From Streptosporangiaceae bacterium (GTDB lineage: Bacteria; Actinomycetota; Actinomycetes; Streptosporangiales; Streptosporangiaceae), in the NCBI GenBank assembly GCA_019245115.1, contig JAFARZ010000365.1:1-39507 (forward strand): a stretch of DNA of 39,507 nucleotides, in the 5' to 3' direction. Position 1 is the stretch's first letter. Every line of letters begins with the position of its first letter. Below, piece after piece: positions 6,403 through 13,833 of the stretch. Both the position numbers and the translations under genes were made by a program. Under the pieces are notes generated by a model, which made no database searches, was not told the origin of the DNA, and saw only the letters and a program-made list of their open reading frames with translations.

Positions 6403-8334
6403 ATGACTAGCACCGACCTAGCAGAGGTGTGGGCCCGGTCCTTGGATGGCCTGGCCGACCTCCAGATACTGCCGCACCAGCGGGCCTGGCTAAAGCTCAC
6501 CCGCCCGCTCGGCCTGGTGGAGAATACCGCCCTCATCGCCACGCCGAACGAGTTCGTCAAGGAGCAGCTGGAAACCCGGCTGCGCGCGCTGGTGACCCAG
6601 GCACTGTCTCAGCAGCTCGGCCGAGACATCCAGCTTGCCGTTACGGTGGATCCGGGCCAGCAGATGCCGTCCCAGCCGCCGGCGCAGCCGCGCGACCAGC
6701 AGCCGGGGCCGCCGGCGCCTGGGCCGCAGGCCCAGGCAAATCAAGCGCCGTACGGCCAGCACGCCACAGGCCCGCAGCCCATCATGGCGCCGCGTCCGCA
6801 GCCCACCGCACCTCCGCCCGGTCAGGGCTACGGGCTCGAAGTGACCACCGACGACCGTTCCCGGCTCCTTCCGCAGGGTGGCCAGTCCTCGCCGCCAGGG
6901 TCCCGCCCGGATGAAGCCCGGCCGCCGGCCGGAGGCATGGGTGAGATCGGCCGGCCTATGGAGCCTGCCGAGAGCGGTTCGGGGGGGCCGTTCTCCCCGA
7001 TGACCGGCGCCCCCGTGGGACCGCCGAGCCACGATCACAGCAGCCCGCCTTTGGTCCGAGGAGGATTCGGGGGGACCCATTCCCCCGACGAAAGGGGGAG
7101 GAGTGGCTTCGGGGGCGCTCTTCCCGATGAATTGGGCAGGATCGGGTATGGCGGGCCCCTTTCCGCCGATGACCGCAACGGGTTCGGCGGGACTGGGACG
7201 CATCCGGCCGACAGCAGAGGCGGGTTCACAACCCATCCGACCGACCCCCAGGGCGAGCCCGTACTGCCGCCGCCACCGCGGCATCTGGTGCCCGGCGGCA
7301 CCCGGCTGAATCCGAAGTACATCTTCGAGACGTTCGTCATCGGCTCCAGCAACCGGTTCGCGCACGCCGCGGCGGTCGCGGTCGCCGAAGCCCCCGCCAA
7401 GGCCTACAACCCGCTGTTCATCTACGGCGACTCGGGACTTGGGAAGACTCACCTGCTGCACGCGATCGGGCATTACGCGCAGACCCTCTACAGCGGTCTC
7501 AGGGTGCGGTACGTGAGTTCCGAGGAGTTCACCAACGATTTCATCAACATGATCCGCGACGGCAAGCAGGACGGCTTCCGCCGCCGCTACCGCGACGTGG
7601 ACGTGCTGCTCGTCGACGACATCCAGTTCCTCGAGAACAAAGAAGGAACCCAGGAGGAGTTTTTCCACACCTTCAACACCCTCCACAACGCCAGCAAGCA
7701 GATCGTGATCTCCAGCGACCGCGCGCCCAAGCGGCTGGTCACCTTGGAAGACCGGCTGCGTAGCAGGTTCGAATGGGGGCTGCTCACCGACATCCAGCCG
7801 CCTGAACTGGAGACCCGGATCGCGATCCTGCGGCGTAAGGCCGAACAGGAAAGGCTGAACGCCCCGCCCGAGGTCCTGGAGTACATCGCCAGCCGGATCT
7901 CGACCAACATCCGGGAACTCGAGGGGGCGCTGATCCGGGTGACGGCATTCGCCAGCCTCAACCGCCAGTCGGTGGACCTGCAGCTCGCCGAGATCGTGCT
8001 GAAGGATCTGATCCCCGAAGCGCAGGGCCCGCAGATCACGGCGGCCACGATCATGGGACAGACCGCGTCGTACTTCGGACTGTCGATCGAGGACCTGTGC
8101 GGCACCTCGCGTTCCCGGCTCCTGGTCACGGCCCGCCACATCGCGATGTACCTGTGCCGCGAACTCACCGACCTGTCGCTGCCGAAGATCGGCCAGCAGT
8201 TCGGCGGCCGCGACCACACCACGGTCATCAACGCGGATCGCAAGATACGCAAGCTGATGGCTGAGCGCCAGTCGGTATTCACGCAGGTGACCGAGCTGAC
8301 CACCCGGATCAAGCAGCAGGCTCGCACCAGTTGA
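6403..8334 (+). CDS. dnaA: DnaA replication initiator
   Basis: DnaA binds DnaA boxes and melts oriC. Domain I (about 1-85) starts MTSTDLAEVWARSLDGL. Domain II is a very long Pro/Gly/Gln-rich linker (about 86-300). Domain III is the AAA+ ATPase, with Walker A GDSGLGKT at 342-349 and Walker B VDVLLVDD near 399-406. Domain IV ends the 643-aa protein with the DnaA-box-binding signature GGRDHTT near 601-607. The ATG at 6403 follows AGGGGAG (6388-6394). Many DnaA proteins are 450-520 aa, so the excess lies in the linker, which carries Gly-Phe-Gly-Gly repeats at about 220-275. The gene is divergent from rpmH across a 363-bp regulatory gap. Confidence 0.98.
   Translation: MTSTDLAEVWARSLDGLADLQILPHQRAWLKLTRPLGLVENTALIATPNEFVKEQLETRLRALVTQALSQQLGRDIQLAVTVDPGQQMPSQPPAQPRDQQPGPPAPGPQAQANQAPYGQHATGPQPIMAPRPQPTAPPPGQGYGLEVTTDDRSRLLPQGGQSSPPGSRPDEARPPAGGMGEIGRPMEPAESGSGGPFSPMTGAPVGPPSHDHSSPPLVRGGFGGTHSPDERGRSGFGGALPDELGRIGYGGPLSADDRNGFGGTGTHPADSRGGFTTHPTDPQGEPVLPPPPRHLVPGGTRLNPKYIFETFVIGSSNRFAHAAAVAVAEAPAKAYNPLFIYGDSGLGKTHLLHAIGHYAQTLYSGLRVRYVSSEEFTNDFINMIRDGKQDGFRRRYRDVDVLLVDDIQFLENKEGTQEEFFHTFNTLHNASKQIVISSDRAPKRLVTLEDRLRSRFEWGLLTDIQPPELETRIAILRRKAEQERLNAPPEVLEYIASRISTNIRELEGALIRVTAFASLNRQSVDLQLAEIVLKDLIPEAQGPQITAATIMGQTASYFGLSIEDLCGTSRSRLLVTARHIAMYLCRELTDLSLPKIGQQFGGRDHTTVINADRKIRKLMAERQSVFTQVTELTTRIKQQARTS
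7060..7227. repeat. Degenerate GFGG repeats in the DnaA linker
   Basis: Four to five imperfect units of 12-14 codons each begin with G(F/Y)GG and continue with a P-D/E-x-x-G-R-like tail: GFGGTHSPDERGRS, GFGGALPDELGRI, GYGGPLSADDRN, GFGGTGTHPADSRG. The DNA units share TTCGGGGGG-like G tracts and CCCC tracts, similar in style to the rsmG repeat. Confidence 0.7.
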
Positions 8335-8426
8335 CTGCCCGGGCCGGGTCCCCGGCCTGGGACCCGATCTCCGGCATAGCAGAAGAACCCGCCCTCGTGA
8401 GCCGGTATCGCATGACGCACACAAGG

Positions 8427-8469
8427 TGTGGACAAGATTGTGGAAGACGTCCGGATAACCCGGGGACAA
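8427..8469 (+). promoter_or_regulatory. DnaA-box array in oriC at 11-12 bp spacing
   Basis: TGTGGACAA (8427, exact reverse complement of TTGTCCACA), TGTGGAAGA (8439), TCCGGATAA (8450) and CGGGGACAA (8461) begin 12, 11 and 11 bp apart on one strand. The last three match only part of the consensus. A very weak fifth (AGTGGGAAC, 8472) keeps the same phase. Confidence 0.6.
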
Positions 8470-8574
8470 CCAGTGGGAACCTATCGGAGCACCGCCGTGA
8501 GCAACAGCCGGGCCCTCGCCATCCCCGCTGGACGCACATCACATGTGCATAGCGAAACAGCCAGTGACCTGCAT

Positions 8575-8598
8575 GGATATCGGTTTTCCCCGATATCC
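8575..8598. repeat. Perfect 9-bp inverted repeat in oriC
   Basis: GGATATCGG (8575-8583) and CCGATATCC (8590-8598) flank the loop TTTTCC. It precedes the most AT-rich part of the gap, so it could be an unwinding or protein-binding element. No role can be assigned from sequence. Confidence 0.7.
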
Positions 8599-8673
8599 AC
8601 CGCACCTATGACTATGACGGTTCTCTCTATCAAGAAAGAACCAAGCCCAAGTAGGGCCTGTGGCGAACGCCAG

Positions 8674-8693
8674 GGGTGCCGGGTATGGCACCC
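8674..8693. repeat. 7-bp hairpin upstream of dnaN
   Basis: GGGTGCC (8674-8680) pairs with GGCACCC (8687-8693) around a 6-nt loop, about 80 bp before dnaN. It could sit in the dnaN leader. There is no T-run. Confidence 0.5.
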
Positions 8694-8774
8694 GCTGCTC
8701 TAAAGCTGAGCCGCAGTGCCTCGCGAGAAGCCATACCCCGCGATAGGCTTCCCGACACATAGGAGGGACCACTT

Positions 8775-9902
8775 GTGAAGCTTCAGGTTGAACGCGACCA
8801 CCTCGCCGATGCGGTGGCCTGGACCGCGCGTGCCCTGCCAGCCCGTCCCACCGCGCCGGTCCTGGCCGGCATGCACCTGCGGGCTGGTTCGGGAGGCGAC
8901 GCCGAGCTGACGCTGTCCACATTCGACTACGAGGTGTCCGCGGTCGCCTCCGTACCGGTGATCACCGATGAAGACGGCATCGTCGTGGTGTCCGGCAAGC
9001 TGATGGCGGAGATCGTCAGGTCACTGCCCGCCCGGCCGGTCACGCTGACCACCGACGGTGCCCGCGCCACGCTCAAGTGCGGCAGCGCCACGTTCACGTT
9101 GATGTTGCTGCCCGCGGAGGAATATCCGACGCTGCCCGAACTGCCTCCGCTGGCCGGCTCGGTGGGCAGTGACGCGCTGGCATCGGCCATCGGGCAGGTG
9201 GCGATCGCGGCAGGCCGTGACGACACATTGCCCGCCCTGACCGGGATCCGGATCGAGATATCCGGTGAGTCGCTCACCCTGGTGGCCACCGACCGGTACC
9301 GGCTGGCCGTCCGCGAGCTGCGCTGGACGCCAACACGGCCGGACCTGAACACGGCTGTCCTGGTCCCGGCGAAGGTGCTGGGCGATACGGCCCGCGCGCT
9401 GACCTCGGGCGCCGAGGTCCAGGTTTCCCTGGGCGGTGACGAGCCGGCCAGCCTGATCGGTTTCTCCGGTGCGGGCAGGCAGACCACGACCCGGCTGATC
9501 AGCGGCGAGTATCCGCGGTATCAGGCGCTCCTGCCGAGTGAGTTCAACGCGGTGGCCGAACTGCCGGCCAGCGTCTTCGCCGAGGCGATCCGCCGGGTGG
9601 CCTTGGTGGCCGAGCGGAACACGCCCGTGCGGCTGGCGTTCAGCACCGGCCAGCTCGTGCTCGAGGCCGGCGCGTCGGATGAGGCCCAGGCCGTCGAGGT
9701 GCTGGAGGCCGACTTCACCGGCGAGGACCTGCAGATCGCGTTCAACCCGCAGTTCCTGCTGGACGGCGTGGGCGCGATCGACTCTGACACGGCCCGCCTG
9801 TCGTTCACGTCCCCCACCAAGCCCGCCGTCATCACCGGCAAGAGCGAAGGCACAGCGGCCGACTACCGCTACGTCCTAATGCCAATCAGGTCGGCCGGGT
9901 AA
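8775..9902 (+). CDS. dnaN: DNA polymerase III beta sliding clamp
   Basis: The 375-aa protein is the normal size for the ring-forming processivity clamp of the replicase. Three topologically similar clamp domains can be followed: MKLQVERDHLADAVAWTAR at the N-terminus, a middle domain starting near VGSDALASAIGQVAIAAGRDDTLP, and a C-terminal domain ending SFTSPTKPAVITGK...YRYVLMPIR. The C-terminal LMPIR motif is characteristic. The GTG start at 8775 follows GGAGGG (8762-8767). A 173-bp gap separates it from recF, with no gnd between them. Confidence 0.97.
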   Translation: MKLQVERDHLADAVAWTARALPARPTAPVLAGMHLRAGSGGDAELTLSTFDYEVSAVASVPVITDEDGIVVVSGKLMAEIVRSLPARPVTLTTDGARATLKCGSATFTLMLLPAEEYPTLPELPPLAGSVGSDALASAIGQVAIAAGRDDTLPALTGIRIEISGESLTLVATDRYRLAVRELRWTPTRPDLNTAVLVPAKVLGDTARALTSGAEVQVSLGGDEPASLIGFSGAGRQTTTRLISGEYPRYQALLPSEFNAVAELPASVFAEAIRRVALVAERNTPVRLAFSTGQLVLEAGASDEAQAVEVLEADFTGEDLQIAFNPQFLLDGVGAIDSDTARLSFTSPTKPAVITGKSEGTAADYRYVLMPIRSAG

Positions 9903-10033
9903 TCGGCACACCAGCGACCCACAGTGGCCCCGCGGCGAGCGAAAGCGAGCTTCGCGGGTCGCCTGGCCGCGAGGGCCCGCAGGGCCTTCCGGGCAGGTGA
10001 CACTGCGGCGGGAAGCGTCGCAGGCCGGGGGGT

Positions 10034-10059
10034 CTGGGGGGTTGGTCTGTACCCCCCAG
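10034..10059 (+). other. 9-bp G/C hairpin just upstream of recF
   Basis: CTGGGGGGT (10034-10042) pairs perfectly with ACCCCCCAG (10051-10059), with loop TGGTCTGT. It ends 16 bp before the recF GTG, so in RNA it would sit directly 5' of the ribosome binding region. It could attenuate or separate recF expression from dnaN. Confidence 0.65.
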
Positions 10060-10075
10060 GAAATAGGCTAGGAGC

Positions 10076-11197
10076 GTGTATCTCAGCCGGCTGGCGCTTA
10101 ACGACTTCAGGTCCTACGCCGATCTCGTCCTTGAGCTCGCGCCGGGCGTGACGACGTTCAGCGGCTTGAACGGTGAGGGCAAGACCAACCTGGTGGAGGG
10201 TATCGGCTACCTGGCCACGCTGGGCAGCCACCGGGTTTCGGGCGACGCCCCGCTGGTGCGGCGTGGCGCCGACCAGGCCATCCTGCGCGCCCTGGTCCAC
10301 AGCGGCCGGGGTGACGCCCTGATCGAGGTGGAGCTCAATCCGGGCAAGGCCAATCGGGTCAGGTTGAACCGCACGCCGCTGCCCCGGCCGCGGGAACTCC
10401 TCGGCATCCTGCGCACGGTGTTGTTCGCCCCCGAGGATCTGGCCCTGGTCAAGGGCGATCCCGGCGAGCGCCGCCGGTTCCTCGATGACCTGCTGGTCGC
10501 CACCGCTCCGCGGTACGCGGGGGTCCGTGCCGACTACGAACGCGTGGTCAAGCAGCGCACCGCCCTGCTCAAGTCGGCCGGCGCCAAGAGCCACCTGCGC
10601 GGCCCGGCCCGCGAGGCGATGACCGCCACGCTGGACGCCTGGGACGCTCAGCTCGCTACCGCGGGCGCCCCCCTGCTGGCCGGCCGCCTGCGGCTGACCG
10701 AGGCGCTCCGGCCCCATATCGTCGCCGCCTATGCCGCCGTGTCGGGTGGTTCGAAGGAAGCCGCCGCGGTCTCGTATAAGGCCACGGTACCGGTTGACAC
10801 CGGCGATCTGGAGGAAGCGATCCTCAAGGCCATCGCGACGGTCCGGGCCAGCGAACTGGACCGGGGTGTCTGCCTGATCGGTCCGCACCGCGACGAGCTC
10901 GAGCTGGCCGTCGGGGGGATGCCGGCCCGCGGCTACGCCAGCCACGGCGAGTCCTGGTCGCTCGCGCTCGCGCTGCGCCTGGCCAGTTTCGCGCTGCTGC
11001 GCGACGGGCAGGAGGATCCGGTGCTGATCCTGGATGACGTGTTCGCCGAGCTGGACGCCGGCCGCCGGGACCGCCTCGCCGCCATTGTCGCCGACGCCGA
11101 GCAGGTGCTGATCACCGCCGCGGTAGAGGCGGATGTCCCCGCCGTGCTCAGCGGCGCCCGCTTCGCCGTATCCAACGGCTCGGTGACCCGTGGTTGA
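10076..11197 (+). CDS. recF: RecF gap-repair ATPase
   Basis: RecF is an SMC-like ATPase that loads RecA at gaps with RecO and RecR. The 373-aa protein has Walker A GLNGEGKTNL at about 29-38. The ABC signature region is SHGESWSLALALRLASFALL, and Walker B is VLILDDVFAELDAGR. The GTG start at 10076 gives MYLSRLALNDFRSY, the normal family N-terminus. AGGAG lies only about 1 nt upstream, so translation may be weak. The stop overlaps dciA by 8 nt. Confidence 0.96.
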   Translation: MYLSRLALNDFRSYADLVLELAPGVTTFSGLNGEGKTNLVEGIGYLATLGSHRVSGDAPLVRRGADQAILRALVHSGRGDALIEVELNPGKANRVRLNRTPLPRPRELLGILRTVLFAPEDLALVKGDPGERRRFLDDLLVATAPRYAGVRADYERVVKQRTALLKSAGAKSHLRGPAREAMTATLDAWDAQLATAGAPLLAGRLRLTEALRPHIVAAYAAVSGGSKEAAAVSYKATVPVDTGDLEEAILKAIATVRASELDRGVCLIGPHRDELELAVGGMPARGYASHGESWSLALALRLASFALLRDGQEDPVLILDDVFAELDAGRRDRLAAIVADAEQVLITAAVEADVPAVLSGARFAVSNGSVTRG

Positions 11198-11699
11198 TAT
11201 CAACCGCCGCAGGCTGGCGGCTGAGGCTCTGGCGGAGGCTCAGGCCGATGCCCTTTCTAGGGGAAATTTTCACGAACGAGCTGGCGTTATACCAGCCGGT
11301 AAAGCTGCGTCCGCACCCGAGGTGAGGTCGCGACGGGCGCATCGCGACGACCCCCAGCTCTTCAACACGGCGATCGGCGGCCTGCTGGAGTCTCACGGCT
11401 GGCACGATCGGGTCGCCATGGGGTCGGTGTTCGGCCGCTGGGCGGAGATAGTCGGCGCGGATCTGGCCGCACATACCAAACCGGACAGTTTCGCCGACGG
11501 TGAGCTGGCGGTGATCGCTGACTCGACCGCGTGGGCGACTCAGGTCCGGTTGCTGGCTCCGATGCTGGTGAAACGCCTGAACGAGGAAGTGGGAAACGGC
11601 TCGGTGCGCCGGGTCAGGGTCCGCGGCCCGCAGCCGCCCAGGCGACGGGGCGGCTTGCGTGTGCCTGGCAGCAAGGGACCCGGCGACACGTACGGGTAA
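11190..11699 (+). CDS. dciA: DUF721 / DciA-like protein
   Basis: DUF721 proteins include DciA, which helps load the replicative helicase in bacteria without DnaC or DnaI. The core lies at about 55-145. It contains LLESHGWHDRVAMGSVFGRWAEIVG, the family's W-x-x-I-VG element, and DGELAVIADSTAWATQVRLLAPML. The N-terminal 50 residues are basic and variable. The 169-aa length is typical of actinobacterial members between recF and gyrB. The GTG at 11190 overlaps the recF stop. Confidence 0.9.
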   Translation: MVDINRRRLAAEALAEAQADALSRGNFHERAGVIPAGKAASAPEVRSRRAHRDDPQLFNTAIGGLLESHGWHDRVAMGSVFGRWAEIVGADLAAHTKPDSFADGELAVIADSTAWATQVRLLAPMLVKRLNEEVGNGSVRRVRVRGPQPPRRRGGLRVPGSKGPGDTYG

Positions 11700-11743
11700 C
11701 TGCCAGACACGCGGCTAAACGCATGCCGCAACATGGCCCTAGC

Positions 11744-11765
11744 AATACGTATTCGCAGCTAAAAT
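11744..11765 (+). promoter_or_regulatory. Candidate gyrB promoter and palindrome
   Basis: A perfect palindrome AATACGTATT (11744-11753) is followed by TAAAAT (11760-11765), a -10-like hexamer in the only AT-rich part of the 192-bp dciA-gyrB gap. No clear -35 is visible. Gyrase promoters are often supercoiling-sensitive, but that is inference here. Confidence 0.35.
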
Positions 11766-11891
11766 AGAGTATGCGCGGGCAGGGCGGAACAAGAACGCCA
11801 GGTGGAGCCCTTGAGCGCTTGAACTCCTTCGACAGGGAACGGAGTGCACACAGCCTAGCCGCGCGCCTTTGATGCAGGATGGAGTCTCGGT

Positions 11892-13820
11892 TTGTCCTAC
11901 GACGCTCGCTCGATCACGGTTCTGGAGGGGCTGGAGGCTGTCCGCAAGCGGCCCGGCATGTACATCGGCTCGACCGGCGAGCGGGGCCTGCACCACCTGG
12001 TCTACGAGGTCGTGGACAACTCCGTCGACGAGGCCCTGGCCGGGCACGCCGACGAGATCGAGGTGACGCTGCTGGCCGACGGCGGTGTCCGGGTCAAGGA
12101 CAATGGCCGCGGCATCCCGGTTGACGAGCATCCGGTGGAGCACCGGCCCGCGCTCGAGGTCGTGATGACCACGCTGCACGCGGGCGGCAAGTTCGATGGC
12201 AAGTCCTACGCGGTGTCCGGCGGCCTGCACGGGGTCGGCGTCTCGGTGGTGAACGCGCTGTCCGCCTGCCTGGAGGTGGAGGTTCGCCGGGACGGCTACG
12301 TGTGGACGCAGTCCTATGTCCAGGGCGAGCCCGCGGGCCCGGTGGAGCGCGGTGAGCCTACCGATGAGCGTGGCAACATGACCACGTTCTGGCCAGACGG
12401 TGAGATCTTCGAGACCACCGAGTGGTCGTTCGAGACGCTGTCCCGGCGGATGCAGGAGATGGCGTTCCTCAACAAGAACCTCGCCATCTCCATCACCGAT
12501 GAGCGTGATCCGGACGACCCCCGCGGGGCCAGGTATCAGTACGCGGGCGGCATCGCCGACTTCGTCCGGTACATCAACAACTCCAAGGAGCCGGTGCACG
12601 CCACGGTCATCGACTTCGAGGAGGAAGCCGATGGCATCTCGGTCGAGATCGCGATGCAGTGGAGTTCGGCCTACACCGAGTCGGTCCACACGTTCGCGAA
12701 CACGATCAACACCGCGGAGGGCGGCACCCATGAGGAGGGCTTCCGCGCCGCGCTGACCTCCATCGTCAACCGGTACGCCCGCGATCAGAAGCTGCTTCGG
12801 GAGAAGGACGACAACCTCACCGGCGAGGATGTGCGGGAGGGCCTGACCGCGATCGTATCGGTGAAGCTGGCCGACCCGCAGTTCGAGGGGCAGACGAAGA
12901 CCAAGCTCGGCAACACCGAGGCCAAGTCCTTCGTGCAGAAGGCGGCCAACGACCACCTCCGGGACTGGTTCGACCGCAACCCCGGCGAGGCCAAGGACAT
13001 CATCAACAAGGCCAGCCAGGCGGCTCGCGCGCGGATCGCCGCGCGACAGGCCCGGGACCTGACCCGCCGCAAGTCGGCGATGGAGTCCAACGGGCTGCCC
13101 GGCAAGCTGGCCGACTGCCAGTCCACCGACCCGGAAAAGTCAGAGGTCTACGTGGTCGAGGGTGACTCGGCCGGCGGCTCCGCCAAGCAGGGCAGGAATC
13201 CTGAGTTCCAGGCCATCCTGCCGATCCGCGGCAAGATCATCAACGTGGAGAAGGCCCGGATCGACCGGGTGCTGAAGAACACCGAGGTCCAGGCGATGAT
13301 CACGGCGCTCGGCACCGGTATCCACGACGAGTTCGACATCAGCAAGCTGCGATATCACAAGATCATCCTGATGGCCGACGCGGACGTGGACGGCCAGCAC
13401 ATCCGGACGTTGCTGCTCACCTTGCTGTTCCGGTTCATGAAGCCGCTGATCGAGGCGGGTCACGTGTACCTGGCCCAGCCGCCGCTGTACAAGATCAAGT
13501 GGGAGGGCCGCGGCGTCCACCCCGGATATGCGTTCAGTGACGCCGAGCGGGACCGGGTGATCGAGGCCGGCATCGCGGAGGGCCGGAAGGACCCGCGGCC
13601 GAGGGATGGCGTGCAGCGGTTCAAGGGCCTCGGCGAGATGAACGCCGAGGAGCTGTGGGACACCACTATGAACCCGGCAACCCGGGTTCTGCTGCAGGTC
13701 ACGCTCGATGACGCGGCCCAGGCCGACGAACTGTTCACCGTGCTGATGGGTGAGGACGTCGACGCCCGCCGCGCGTTCATCACCCGGAACGCCAAGGACG
13801 TCAAGTTCCTGGACATTTAA
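11892..13820 (+). CDS. gyrB: DNA gyrase subunit B
   Basis: GyrB is the ATPase subunit of gyrase, which introduces negative supercoils. The N-terminal GHKL ATPase shows VRKRPGMYIGSTGERGLHHL and the EVVDNSVDEALAG motif. The transducer follows, and then the Toprim domain with EGDSAGGSAKQGR near 422 and the magnesium-binding DADVDGQH. The protein has 642 aa. The only upstream in-frame start is TTG at 11892 (MSYDARSITVLEGLEAV), with GGATGGAG about 8 nt before it. gyrA follows after 13 bp. Confidence 0.98.
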   Translation: MSYDARSITVLEGLEAVRKRPGMYIGSTGERGLHHLVYEVVDNSVDEALAGHADEIEVTLLADGGVRVKDNGRGIPVDEHPVEHRPALEVVMTTLHAGGKFDGKSYAVSGGLHGVGVSVVNALSACLEVEVRRDGYVWTQSYVQGEPAGPVERGEPTDERGNMTTFWPDGEIFETTEWSFETLSRRMQEMAFLNKNLAISITDERDPDDPRGARYQYAGGIADFVRYINNSKEPVHATVIDFEEEADGISVEIAMQWSSAYTESVHTFANTINTAEGGTHEEGFRAALTSIVNRYARDQKLLREKDDNLTGEDVREGLTAIVSVKLADPQFEGQTKTKLGNTEAKSFVQKAANDHLRDWFDRNPGEAKDIINKASQAARARIAARQARDLTRRKSAMESNGLPGKLADCQSTDPEKSEVYVVEGDSAGGSAKQGRNPEFQAILPIRGKIINVEKARIDRVLKNTEVQAMITALGTGIHDEFDISKLRYHKIILMADADVDGQHIRTLLLTLLFRFMKPLIEAGHVYLAQPPLYKIKWEGRGVHPGYAFSDAERDRVIEAGIAEGRKDPRPRDGVQRFKGLGEMNAEELWDTTMNPATRVLLQVTLDDAAQADELFTVLMGEDVDARRAFITRNAKDVKFLDI

Positions 13821-13833
13821 GGGATTTCCAACT

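Larger units (their letters stand above)
8335..8774. other. oriC: Probable oriC (dnaA-dnaN intergenic region)
   Basis: This 440-bp gap holds no gene and is the standard actinobacterial origin position. It contains an exact DnaA box TGTGGACAA (8427-8435) leading a phased series of weaker boxes to 8469. It also holds a perfect 9-bp palindrome (8575-8598), a second hairpin (8674-8693) and the dnaN ribosome binding site. The most AT-rich part is about 8599-8650. It is compact compared with the roughly 1-kb Streptomyces oriC with 19 boxes. Confidence 0.75.

Noticed and set aside
6490..8469. A 659-codon open frame on the minus strand opposite dnaA
   Set aside because: It mirrors the codon structure of dnaA in high-GC DNA, has no recognisable motif, and runs into the origin.
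11739..12956. A 405-codon minus-strand frame opposite gyrB
   Set aside because: GC-driven antisense frame; its sequence shows no domain and it is fully explained by gyrB.
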